Positions 51,551-62,265 of a DNA stretch of 64,000 bases are shown here, one piece after another (positions within the stretch are counted from its first letter, which is position 1; each line of letters begins with the position of its first letter). The stretch is taken from the NCBI GenBank assembly GCA_905200905.1, contig CAJKMA010000004.1:1-64000 (forward strand). Reading direction: 5' to 3'. Under the pieces are notes generated by a model. That model worked only from the letters and a program-made list of their open reading frames with translations, was not told where the DNA came from and did no database searches. Source of the stretch: an uncultured Bacillota bacterium. Its GTDB lineage: Bacteria; Bacillota; Clostridia; Lachnospirales; Lachnospiraceae. The translations under genes and the position numbers were made by a program.

Positions 51551-54247
51551 TCATGATATTCTGTCTCCTCCATTGAGTTCTTCCATAATACCCTCTTCCA
51601 AAATACTTTTTCCTGCCCATTCCATGGCAAGAATACAAATGATAAGATTCAGAACCAACATTACAACCACAGGCATTACCGACACCCATGCTACTGGATG
51701 CAGATAGAGGTACACTCGAACCATAACATAATAAAGAATCTTTTGCATCGGAACATACAGTGCAAACATCAGTAGATTGGCATAAATGCCATAGCGGATT
51801 CCTTCTTTAAACAACATTCGACGAAAGCCTCCATCTGTAATTCCCATGGCGCGCAAAATACCAAATTCATGTTTTCGTGCCGCCACCAGATATTGCATAC
51901 TATTGATAATATGCAGAATACTAATACCAAGCAGGACAAAAGCAACACCATAGAAAAAGAGCATCTTTTGTTCTATAAAAGCATTTTCAGTTTTAATCGC
52001 CTGGGTATAATCCTTTACCATACATTTTGACACACTTTTGGTGAGTTGTCTTATTTCGCTGGAAACAGCTGCCCCATCTACGCCTTCCTTCAGCGTAATC
52101 CCCATATTATGATATCCGGTCACACCAAAATATTTTTCCATCTGCTCTTCTGTCATAATAATGTCCACCGTAGACGATTCCTCGTCTCCAATAAAAGCAT
52201 CTGTTTTGGCAAGTGGTCTGGATGCAAGGGCTGCTACCTCAAGTTTCTGCTCTGTATAGAAGGAATCCTCTTCCTGAAATTTCAGCACCTCTGCTGGTAC
52301 TTCTGTATTTTTGGGAGTTTTCAATGTGACGAAATCACCTGTTTTCATGTCAATACCATCATACGTTCCCTGACCGCCCATAATGGTTTTAAAAATAACC
52401 GTATCTTCCTTGCGCATGGTATCTGGATCAATACTTCCTTCCAGTAAATAGTCTGAAAGCTCCAAAAGCATCTCATCATCATATCCATAGACATTGACCT
52501 TCAATTTATAATCGTCATCGCCCTCAATGGTTGCCATACCATGATACTTTTCCATTAACACCGGATCCGGTTTTAGGTCGTCCGAAGGGTCTGTTTCTGC
52601 AAAATAAGAAGTCCAAATCAGCTTCCCATCATAAAGAGGAATTTCCCCCAACATGTAATTCATGGTATTCACAGACTCAACATCAGGAAGCTTTCGGATT
52701 TCCTCAGCTATATACGCTGGAATCATATGGCCTAAATCATCTGAGTCCTCGAATACCTGAATATCAGAGCCAAGCCCATCATCTGCTTTAAAAGTCAGTT
52801 CATTATGAATTTTTGTATTCTCAGTCACATAAGTGGCTCCCAAAAAAATAATACCACCAATAGAAAGGGAAAACAAAATGCCGAAAAAGCTACTTATTTT
52901 TCCAAACATAAACTTCTTTGTAAGAATATCAGAGAGATTTTCCCTGTGAAGGCAATAAATTTTCCGGTTTTTCTTTCTTTTTCCAGATTCCTTTCGTATC
53001 ATCTGTCCCCAGGAATAGCTCCGCATTTTTCGCACCAAATGAAAGCTCATCACAGCTAAAACCACCACAAAGAAAATCAGGCTGCACCAAATCAGCTTTT
53101 CATCTATGTAAAACCTGCCTGCCTCTCCGATATTTGCCGCTGAAATTCCGGCTAGCTCCTGCTTCCCCCCAATATGTCGTAATCCCTTGTTCTGTACACC
53201 TACAAAAATCTGACCGATTTTTCCATACAGCAAGGCAGCAACACTATTTCCCAACAGACAGCCCAGCGGAAATCCTGCTGCAAAAATCAACAAAAGTTCT
53301 CCCAACAGACTTCCAAAAGTATATCCCTCTGCCATTCCAAGGGTCTGCATAATACTGTACTGTGACATACGCTTTCGCACAGACACTTGAAAAAGACTGT
53401 AGAGAATAAAAACGCCAAACACACCAAGAGCTATGAGTATTACTTTATTTGTCAACTGTCCGCCTTCATTGTAATAAGCATAAAGATAGGGAATACCGGT
53501 TCCTTCTTCCGTAAAACTTACTTTTAAAACTTCCCAATAGGCAGAAGGCGCTGTTCCTTTGAAATATCCATCAAGTTCACTGTTTCTGCGGATGCTTTCC
53601 TTTTCTACATCAAACTCTTTGCAAAAAGCAGCCAACTGTTTATAAAGCGGACGGTTTTCCATAAATTTGAAGTAAAAAAACACACCGTTTTGCCCATAAT
53701 CTATACTTTCATGGACAAATACCTGCATGTAGTCCTCTGTGCCTTCCACAGACTCACTCAAGATACCGCTTAGCAGAAATCGTTCTCCATCCAGAACCAC
53801 TTCACTTCCGATTTTCTCCGGAATTCCAAGATTTCGCAATACATAAGTGTCCATGGCAACTTCATTTGCAGCTTTTGGATAACTGCCCTTTAAGAGTGTG
53901 CGGTTCATCATATGCCGATAAGATTCATCCCCATAAGCTAACATAATTTTGTAAGGCTCTTCCATAACTTTCCGAATGGTAATGGTACCGGACGCCTCTA
54001 TTTCATATCCGTTTCCGTTCTTTTTTTCCAGAAGGCGCTGTGCCTCCTTGGCATCACTCTGGAAGTAATAATGCCAATCCCCATACTCCTGCCTGACTTT
54101 TTCTATGTTCTGCTGCTTCCCGCTATAGAGAAGAGAACCTACTCCACTAAGAAGTGCTGCGGAAAGAAGAACTCCGAGAAACAAAGAGAACGTCTGCTTT
54201 TTATAATAACGAAGATATGCAAAAGATAATTTCAACACGCCTTTCAT
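51551..54247 (-). CDS. ABC transporter permease, FtsX-like
   Basis: An 898-residue membrane protein with the MacB/FtsX architecture: one N-terminal helix (about 15-40), a large extracellular domain (40-265), three helices (270-400), a second helix near 440 with another extracellular domain (460-750) and three terminal helices (760-880). Two FtsX-type cores are visible (FGVFILYSLFQVSVRKRMSQYSIMQTLG and GILRAMGITDGGFRRMLFKEG). Its ATG overlaps the stop of the ATPase gene. It probably exports or senses peptide antibiotics or cell-wall ligands together with the adjacent two-component system. Confidence 0.87.
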   Translation of the reverse strand: MKGVLKLSFAYLRYYKKQTFSLFLGVLLSAALLSGVGSLLYSGKQQNIEKVRQEYGDWHYYFQSDAKEAQRLLEKKNGNGYEIEASGTITIRKVMEEPYKIMLAYGDESYRHMMNRTLLKGSYPKAANEVAMDTYVLRNLGIPEKIGSEVVLDGERFLLSGILSESVEGTEDYMQVFVHESIDYGQNGVFFYFKFMENRPLYKQLAAFCKEFDVEKESIRRNSELDGYFKGTAPSAYWEVLKVSFTEEGTGIPYLYAYYNEGGQLTNKVILIALGVFGVFILYSLFQVSVRKRMSQYSIMQTLGMAEGYTFGSLLGELLLIFAAGFPLGCLLGNSVAALLYGKIGQIFVGVQNKGLRHIGGKQELAGISAANIGEAGRFYIDEKLIWCSLIFFVVVLAVMSFHLVRKMRSYSWGQMIRKESGKRKKNRKIYCLHRENLSDILTKKFMFGKISSFFGILFSLSIGGIIFLGATYVTENTKIHNELTFKADDGLGSDIQVFEDSDDLGHMIPAYIAEEIRKLPDVESVNTMNYMLGEIPLYDGKLIWTSYFAETDPSDDLKPDPVLMEKYHGMATIEGDDDYKLKVNVYGYDDEMLLELSDYLLEGSIDPDTMRKEDTVIFKTIMGGQGTYDGIDMKTGDFVTLKTPKNTEVPAEVLKFQEEDSFYTEQKLEVAALASRPLAKTDAFIGDEESSTVDIIMTEEQMEKYFGVTGYHNMGITLKEGVDGAAVSSEIRQLTKSVSKCMVKDYTQAIKTENAFIEQKMLFFYGVAFVLLGISILHIINSMQYLVAARKHEFGILRAMGITDGGFRRMLFKEGIRYGIYANLLMFALYVPMQKILYYVMVRVYLYLHPVAWVSVMPVVVMLVLNLIICILAMEWAGKSILEEGIMEELNGGDRIS

Positions 54248-54951
54248 GACTGCTCACCACCTTTTGCCTGAAAGCTTCTTTTCCCTGTAAGAATCTCTCC
54301 GTCCTCAATATGAATCACCCTGTCACAGGTCTGCGCAATGGCTTCATTATGTGTCACCATAAGAATGGTCTGCTTATATTTTCTACAGCTGGATTTTAAT
54401 AACCCCATAACCTCAATGGTTGTGGCAGAATCCAGATTTCCCGTAGGTTCGTCACAAAGTAAAATGGCAGGCTTATTTACCAGGGCTCTGGCAATGGCGA
54501 CTCTTTGCTGCTGACCTCCGGATAATTCATTGGGATATTTCTTCCGCTTTTCCCAAAGACCAAGCTCCCGCAGCAATTCTTCGATATATTTATGGTTGAT
54601 ATGTTTTCCTCTGTCAAAGGTAATGGGCAATGCCACATTATCATAGACATTCAACACTGGCATCAAGCTGTAATTTTGAAACACAAAGCCAATATTTCTT
54701 CTTCTGAAAATGGTCAGTTCCTTTCTGGATAAAGAACCAATCTCCCTGTTTTTTATAAAGATTTTTCCCTGCGTGGGGTTGTCCAGACCGCCAATTAAAT
54801 TTAAAAGTGTGGACTTGCCGCTGCCGGAAGTACCTACAATGGCAACAAATTCCCCTTCTTCTACCTGCATGTTTACATTTTGCAGGGCTTTGACCTGGTT
54901 TTCTTTTTCCCCATATATTTTTCTCACATTTTGCAATTCTAGTATACTCAT
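54244..54951 (-). CDS. ABC transporter ATP-binding protein (LolD/MacB type)
   Basis: A 235-residue ATPase. Walker A is IVGTSGSGKSTLLNLIGG, the Q-loop is FVFQNYSLMPVLNVYDN, the signature LSGGQQQRVAIARAL, Walker B ILLCDEPTGNLD and the switch His VTHNEAIA. This is the MacB/BceA-type subclass that pairs with FtsX-like permeases. AAGGAG precedes the ATG. It is translationally coupled to the permease gene by an ATGA overlap. Confidence 0.94.
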   Translation of the reverse strand: MSILELQNVRKIYGEKENQVKALQNVNMQVEEGEFVAIVGTSGSGKSTLLNLIGGLDNPTQGKIFIKNREIGSLSRKELTIFRRRNIGFVFQNYSLMPVLNVYDNVALPITFDRGKHINHKYIEELLRELGLWEKRKKYPNELSGGQQQRVAIARALVNKPAILLCDEPTGNLDSATTIEVMGLLKSSCRKYKQTILMVTHNEAIAQTCDRVIHIEDGEILTGKRSFQAKGGEQS

Positions 54952-55022
54952 CCTTTATGTCTCCTTTTTTTGATACGTTTAGTATACCTGTTATATCTTG
55001 CAATTTCTTTACAAAGAGAGCA

Positions 55023-55928
55023 TTAGTTCTTACAGTTTTGTAAGAATACGGAGAAACAACTGCCTTTTCCATACTCTGAAAGAACTGTAATATATCCTTT
55101 TTCCTTTTCCAGAATCAGATTCGCCAAATACAGTCCAATGCCGGATCCTTCCATGTTTTCCACCTCCGGACTTCTGTAAAAACGTTTAAAAATATCGGTT
55201 AATTCTTCCTGTCGGATTCCCCGTCCATTATCGGAAATTTGAATTTCTGTATAAAGTTCATATGCTTTTACCCGAATAGAAATGGAGCCTCCTTTCTCTG
55301 TATATTTCATTGCATTTTCCAGAAGATTTACAAACACTTCCACTGTCCATTTCCGATTATGATATAAAAATCGATCTTCAAAAGGCTCCATATCCAAATG
55401 GATTTCTTTTTTCTCCAATTTCTCATAAACAGTATCCACAGCATCTAAAATCGTCTGACGTATCTTCGTATTTTTCACTTCAAAATCATCCAGGTTTTGT
55501 TCCAATTTGACCATTTTAGAAAGAGATTCCACCATCCAGCTTAGCTTCTCAATCTGCCTTTGCATTTTGGAAAAAAACTCATTTTTTTGTTCTGGTGAAA
55601 TCTCACTTTTCCCCAGAATCTCTGCATAAAGAGAAAGATTTGCCAGAGGTGTTTTCAACTGATGAGACATATTAGACACCAGACTTTTCACCTGCTCTTT
55701 TTCTATTTCTGCACTTCTGGCATGGTTTTCAAGTACTTCCTGTATCTTTTTTATTTTACTTACAAGAGCAGAATATTCCCCTTCTTTTATATCAGAATCT
55801 ACAATTACTTCCTGATTTAATACACGCTCCAGCAATTCGTCTATCCGACGATAGGTGCTTCTCTTTTCATAGATACTCCACCCAACTACCAAAAACAATA
55901 GTATCACTATAATCATAAGGCTCCACAT
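55023..55928 (-). CDS. Sensor histidine kinase
   Basis: A 301-residue kinase with a single membrane helix at the very N-terminus (MWSLMIIVILLFLVVGWSIY) and no obvious extracellular domain, so sensing probably goes through the partner ABC transporter. The phospho-accepting His is in VSNMSHQLKTPLANLSLYAE (about 125), the N box in VNLLENAMKYTE, G1 in ISDNGRGI and G2 in GSGIGLYLAN. The ATG at 55928 has GGAAGGA upstream and lies 4 nt after the response-regulator stop; a longer frame would overlap that gene by 70 nt. Confidence 0.9.
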   Translation of the reverse strand: MWSLMIIVILLFLVVGWSIYEKRSTYRRIDELLERVLNQEVIVDSDIKEGEYSALVSKIKKIQEVLENHARSAEIEKEQVKSLVSNMSHQLKTPLANLSLYAEILGKSEISPEQKNEFFSKMQRQIEKLSWMVESLSKMVKLEQNLDDFEVKNTKIRQTILDAVDTVYEKLEKKEIHLDMEPFEDRFLYHNRKWTVEVFVNLLENAMKYTEKGGSISIRVKAYELYTEIQISDNGRGIRQEELTDIFKRFYRSPEVENMEGSGIGLYLANLILEKEKGYITVLSEYGKGSCFSVFLQNCKN

Positions 55929-55932
55929 ATCT

Positions 55933-56607
55933 TTATTCCTTCCAGATATATCCAATTCCATGTACCGTTTTAATTCTGGTAGGTTTGGATGCATCCTCTT
56001 CAATTTTTGTCCGCAGTCTGCTAATATTCACAGACACCGTATTGTTGTCCACGTATTTTCCGTCACAGTCCCATATTTTCTCTAAGATTTGTTCCTTTGA
56101 AAGAATGTGGTTTTTATTCTCAATGAGATATCGTAATAGACGATATTCTAATTTGCTCAGTTGAATTTCTTCCCCATGTTTCCACACTTTACAGGTGTTC
56201 TGATCAATGGTAAGGGATCCAGTAACAATCCTAGCTGTCTCTGTTTTCTCTTGCAAAATCCGCTTGACCCTGGCTTTTAATACACCCAGGGAAAACGGCT
56301 TGGACATGTAGTCATTCACTCCCAGTTCTAATGCCTGGATTTCGTCTAATTCGGTATCTCTGGCCGTAAGCATTACAATTGGAAGATTGCTGAAACTACG
56401 TACCTCTCTGCATAATTCAAAGCCGGTTCCATCTGGCAAGTTACAGTCTAGAAGAACCATACGGTAAACATTTTTCTTGATTTCCCGCAGTCCCTCTGCC
56501 TTTGTTGCCACTTCTGTCACCTCATAACCGTCTGAGGAAAAAGAAAAGGACAGACCTTCCCTTAAATCTGTATCATCTTCTATGATTAGTAAGCGATTGT
56601 TATTCAT
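55933..56607 (-). CDS. OmpR/PhoB-type response regulator
   Basis: A 224-residue regulator. The receiver domain (1-115) has the acidic pocket IIEDDTD, the phospho-acceptor Asp in MVLLDCNLPDGTGF (about 54), and Lys in YMSKPFSLG. The C-terminal winged helix (125-224) ends with NTVSVNISRLRTKIEEDASKPTRIKTVHGIGYIW. It is the first gene of the regulator-kinase-ATPase-permease unit and should control that transporter. Confidence 0.93.
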   Translation of the reverse strand: MNNNRLLIIEDDTDLREGLSFSFSSDGYEVTEVATKAEGLREIKKNVYRMVLLDCNLPDGTGFELCREVRSFSNLPIVMLTARDTELDEIQALELGVNDYMSKPFSLGVLKARVKRILQEKTETARIVTGSLTIDQNTCKVWKHGEEIQLSKLEYRLLRYLIENKNHILSKEQILEKIWDCDGKYVDNNTVSVNISRLRTKIEEDASKPTRIKTVHGIGYIWKE

Positions 56608-56608
56608 C

Positions 56609-56755
56609 TTATAAATTCCTTTGCAAATACATTTTTACTTCTTGTATGCTGCTTTCACAATGTTTCTGTCTGTTCCAATAGATAATTTTCCGTATCTCTT
56701 TCTCTGTGGCATCAAAGCCAGCCTTTTTAATTGCATCAGCAACCCTATCTTTCAT
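56609..56755 (-). CDS. Small ORF between fic and the response regulator
   Basis: From the ATG at 56755 it reads MKDRVADAIKKAGFDATEKE and on to QEVKMYLQRNL, 48 residues, predicted helical. It overlaps the last 11 nt of fic and ends 1 nt before the response-regulator ATG. A weak TGGTGG site lies upstream. It may be an independent small protein or the shifted end of a once-longer Fic protein. No family was recognised. Confidence 0.35.
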   Translation of the reverse strand: MKDRVADAIKKAGFDATEKEIRKIIYWNRQKHCESSIQEVKMYLQRNL

Positions 56756-57236
56756 TTGCTGCCACCAACGCAGTCCTCATATATTGTGCATTATCTTTAA
56801 ACAAATCACTGTCCACATAGAATCCCTTACTTTCAATAAATTGACTGCAAAATGTTATGATTGTACGTGTATTTCCTTCGCGATACGGATGTACACGCCA
56901 AAGCTTTGCTAAATACTCTGAAAATATTCTGGAAGCTTCTGCAACAGACAATGTCTTCCATAAAACCTTATTCATATCATCTAAAATATTGGTAACATCC
57001 TTTTCAATATTAATAACCCTGATTTCCCCTGCCCATTCGTAAACATCTTGAAAAATATAGCGATGCATATCACAAAGTGACAGGAAATTAAAATGACTTG
57101 CAGATTCTTTTGTCACAAGTTCCGCAAGTCGTAAACTGGTATATTCAGCCTCCATACAAGATAATTCTTCTTCATCTTGTATATTGGCTAAATTTTTTAA
57201 AATATTTGTATGTGGATACACATATGGATCTCTCAT
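56745..57236 (-). CDS. Fic-domain protein (AMP-transferase-type toxin)
   Basis: A 163-residue Fic protein. It opens with MRDPYVYPHTNILKNL, has the helix IFQDVYEWAGEIRVINIEK, and the catalytic loop HPYREGNTRT at 116-125, with the active His116, Glu120-Gly-Asn anion site and Arg124. Fic enzymes transfer AMP or related groups to target proteins. The end at ALVAANER looks short compared with the roughly 190-200 residue family as I recall it, so a C-terminal helix may be missing. It lies 8 bp after a VbhA-type antitoxin gene. Confidence 0.85.
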   Translation of the reverse strand: MRDPYVYPHTNILKNLANIQDEEELSCMEAEYTSLRLAELVTKESASHFNFLSLCDMHRYIFQDVYEWAGEIRVINIEKDVTNILDDMNKVLWKTLSVAEASRIFSEYLAKLWRVHPYREGNTRTIITFCSQFIESKGFYVDSDLFKDNAQYMRTALVAANER

Positions 57237-57244
57237 TACCCCAC

Positions 57245-57415
57245 CTACTTCTTCATTTTATATTTTTTATCTAAAACTTTTCTCATATCATCTGTAGTCA
57301 TCTCACCGCGTTTTTCTTTTGCAATCAAATTTTTAAACTCTGGAGACGGTTCCAGTCCATCCACTTTAATGATTCCAAGAGCATAATCCCATTTTTGGTC
57401 TGCACTTACCAACAT
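57245..57415 (-). CDS. VbhA-type antitoxin of the Fic system
   Basis: A 56-residue protein, MLVSADQKWDYALGIIKVDG, then LEPSPEFKNLIAKEKRGEMT and TDDMRKVLDKKYK. This fits the VbhA family of class I Fic inhibitors, small helical proteins that cap the ATP site. The usual inhibitory motif S/TxxxE(G/N) is not exact: the matching place reads IKVDG, with Asp for Glu and no Ser/Thr four residues before. The ATG at 57415 follows AAGGGG. It precedes fic, the normal order. Confidence 0.78.
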   Translation of the reverse strand: MLVSADQKWDYALGIIKVDGLEPSPEFKNLIAKEKRGEMTTDDMRKVLDKKYKMKK

Positions 57416-57497
57416 AATACCGTTCCCCTTTCTACTATTTTTTATCATTGTACCATGTTTTGAAAGCAATATCCACACAATTCACTACAACTTTATT

Positions 57498-57565
57498 TTG
57501 TCTCATTTTTACAACCTTTCAAACGCTCAATCCCATGTAAAATAAACAGCGCAAAAATGAGACTG
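57498..57565. repeat. GTCTCA inverted-repeat element, copy 2
   Basis: TTGTCTCATTTTTACAA and the opposing GCAAAAATGAGAC bound a unit of about 66 bp upstream of the antitoxin gene. It matches the architecture of the element at 46621-46692. The interval 57416-57758 otherwise holds a cut-off ORF start and the left end of an insertion sequence. Confidence 0.4.
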
Positions 57566-57591
57566 TTTTGTTTATACTATTTTCAGGAGGG

Positions 57592-57636
57592 ATGAAAGAT
57601 ATGCCGAAACCCGGGAGTTTGACAGTTGAATATTGA
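57592..57636 (+). pseudogene. Start of a gene cut off by the IS
   Basis: CAGGAGG is followed by ATG AAA GAT ATG CCG AAA CCC GGG, reading MKDMPKPG, before the left inverted repeat begins at 57618. The frame stops inside the IS. The start vaguely recalls DUF1653 proteins, but eight residues prove nothing. No continuation was found right of the IS. Confidence 0.35.
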
Positions 57637-59574
57637 AAAAAATGCTTGCAGGCCTCATAATACCTGCTTTTTTTGTGTCAAATTTTCTGTTCTATTTTAT
57701 AGTATTATCTAGCAATATTATGTAGTGTATGATATACTATATCCAGGAGGAATTTGCCATGAAAGTAACTACGTCAAAATCAAAAAATTCTGAATCCTTT
57801 TATATCGCCAAAAGTTACATTAACAATAAAGGAAAAAGTACTTCTGTTAATGTACGAAAGCTTGGAACACTCAAAGAACTTTTAATCGAGCATGGACCGA
57901 CTCGTGATGACGTTATGAAATGGGCAAAAGAAGAGGCACGTTTGGAAACTATAAAATATAAAAAAGAACAACAAGCAAAAGCTGTTCCTATCACTTTCCA
58001 CTCTGATCAGAAACTTGATTACAACCAACAGGTTCTTTATCGTGGTGGGTATCTTTTCCCACAAGCCTATTATTATCGACTTCAGCTTGATAAGACATGC
58101 CGGAAATTAAGAGATAAATATAAATTCAAATACGACATTAATGCAATCCTTTCAGATCTTATTTATGCAAGGATACTTGATCCAACCAGTAAACGTTCTT
58201 CTTACAAGATCGCTTCTGAGTTTTTAGAAAAACCTTCTTATCAATTGCACGACCTATATCGTTCCTTAGATGTTCTTGGAAATGAAGCTGATTTTATCCA
58301 ATCAGAAGTATATAAAAACAGCCATCTTCTAGGAAAAAGAAATGATAAGATCCTCTACTATGATTGTACGAATTACTATTTTGAGATTGAACAGGAAGAC
58401 GGTGACAAGAAGTACGGAAAAAGCAAAGAACATCGCCCAAATCCAATCATCCAAATGGGAATGTTCATGGATGGAGATGGTATTCCACTTGCTTTTTCAC
58501 TATTCCAAGGAAACGCAAATGAACAAACTTCCCTGAGACCATTAGAGACAAAAGTACTTCAGGATTTCGGATGTACCAAATTTATTTATTGTAGTGATGC
58601 AGGTCTTGGTTCAGAAGCAATCAAACGAATAAACCATGCAGGGGAGCGGGCTTTTATCGTCACGCAGTCTATTAAAAAGTTAAATAAAGAGGATAAGAAG
58701 TGGGCTTTAGATAAAAACGGATTTAAGCGCGTGTCGGATGACACCCCTGTCAATCTTTCAGAAATCCCAGATGATGATAACGGATTGTATTATAAAGATG
58801 AACCTTACACACCTCATACCTTGCATCAACGGCTCATCGTAACCTATTCACCGAAATATGCACGGTATCAGAAATCTATAAGAGAAGCCCAGGTAGAACG
58901 TGCCGAAAAAATGCTTCAGACCGGAAATATAAAAAAAGAGCGTAAAAATCCAAACGACCCTGCCCGCTTTATTGGAAAAGTTGCGGCAACTGAGGATGGA
59001 GAAATCGCAAAGATCCATAACTATCTGGATACAGAAAAGATTGAGCTGGAAGCATTGTATGACGGAATATATGCTGTAACTACGGATCTGTTAGATGACG
59101 ATGTGAAGGACATTTTAAAAGTCAGCGAAGGCCGTTGGGAAATCGAGGAATGCTTCCGTATCATGAAAAACGATTTTGAGGCAAGACCTGTATTCCTTCA
59201 TGATGATATACGCATAAAAGCACATTTTCTTATCTGCTTCCTCGCATTAGTAATCTATCGTTATCTTGAAAAAGACTTAGGAGATGTCTTCAGTTGTGAG
59301 ACAATCTTAGATAAATTAAGAACTATGAATTTCGCCGATATACAAGAACAAGGTTTTATTCCACTTTACAAACGGGATAAGCTGACAGATGCATTACATG
59401 ATGCTTGTGGTTTTGAAACGGATTATAAATTCATCACAAAGAGTCAGATGAAAAATATTCAGAAAAAAAGTAAGGGTCGAGAATAAAATACTATAGTTTA
59501 AAACGACGCAAAAAATCGCTGAACCCCAATGAAACCAAGGGATACAGCGATTTTTTCATTTCTCAACTGTCAAA
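57618..59574 (+). mobile_element. IS1634-family insertion sequence
   Basis: The ends carry a perfect 12-bp inverted repeat, TTTGACAGTTGA at 57618-57629 and its complement at 59563-59574, with weaker similarity for about 20 bp further in (shared AAAAAA and GCT). The element is about 1957 bp with one transposase gene. Inside each end lies a hairpin terminator: GCAGG/CCTGC plus T7 at 57648-57674 and AATCGCTG/CAGCGATT plus T6 at 59514-59556, isolating the transposase from outside transcription. No clear target duplication was seen (left flank CCGGGAG, right flank GATAGGA). Confidence 0.85.
57759..59486 (+). CDS. IS1634-family transposase (DDE)
   Basis: A 575-residue DDE transposase of the IS4/IS1634 group. 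The acidic triad is visible as Asp in ILYYDCTNYYFE, Asp in FIYCSDAGLGS and Glu in GRWEIEECFRIMKNDF, the last being the family's hallmark. The ATG at 57759 has AGGAGG 8 nt upstream. The frame is intact, so the copy may be active. It belongs to the element bounded by inverted repeats at 57618 and 59574. Confidence 0.92.
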   Translation: MKVTTSKSKNSESFYIAKSYINNKGKSTSVNVRKLGTLKELLIEHGPTRDDVMKWAKEEARLETIKYKKEQQAKAVPITFHSDQKLDYNQQVLYRGGYLFPQAYYYRLQLDKTCRKLRDKYKFKYDINAILSDLIYARILDPTSKRSSYKIASEFLEKPSYQLHDLYRSLDVLGNEADFIQSEVYKNSHLLGKRNDKILYYDCTNYYFEIEQEDGDKKYGKSKEHRPNPIIQMGMFMDGDGIPLAFSLFQGNANEQTSLRPLETKVLQDFGCTKFIYCSDAGLGSEAIKRINHAGERAFIVTQSIKKLNKEDKKWALDKNGFKRVSDDTPVNLSEIPDDDNGLYYKDEPYTPHTLHQRLIVTYSPKYARYQKSIREAQVERAEKMLQTGNIKKERKNPNDPARFIGKVAATEDGEIAKIHNYLDTEKIELEALYDGIYAVTTDLLDDDVKDILKVSEGRWEIEECFRIMKNDFEARPVFLHDDIRIKAHFLICFLALVIYRYLEKDLGDVFSCETILDKLRTMNFADIQEQGFIPLYKRDKLTDALHDACGFETDYKFITKSQMKNIQKKSKGRE

Positions 59575-59647
59575 GATAGGATTATAATACAATAAACTTT
59601 TTGAAATGTCAACACTTTTTTGTAAAAAAATATAGAATAAAAAATGA

Positions 59648-59677
59648 TTGACAACTAGAACATATGTTCTGTATAAT
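59648..59677 (+). promoter_or_regulatory. Promoter of the PAP2-topoisomerase operon
   Basis: TTGACA (59648-59653) and TATAAT (59672-59677), both perfect, with an 18-bp spacer. The spacer contains a LexA box. A leader of about 100 nt follows, with a CCTTATAAGG palindrome near 59742. Confidence 0.8.
59658..59669. promoter_or_regulatory. LexA (SOS) box
   Basis: GAACATATGTTC is a perfect Gram-positive LexA/DinR site (GAAC-N4-GTTC) set between the -35 and -10, where bound LexA would block transcription. The gap 59487-59785 otherwise holds the IS right end and this promoter. Confidence 0.75.
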
Positions 59678-59785
59678 AAGAGAAAAGAAGAAAAGGTTTG
59701 AAAATATCAAGGAAATGAGATATGATACAGGAGACCTTAACCTTATAAGGGGTGTTTGCTGATAAAGTAAGAAAGGGTGAACAAG

Positions 59786-62255
<2,470 letters not shown>

Positions 62256-62265
62256 GAGGTGCAGT

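Noticed and set aside
57618..59574. Composite transposon or larger mobile island around the Fic locus
   Set aside because: Only one IS copy with its own two ends is present, and neighbouring genes show no integrase or attachment sites.
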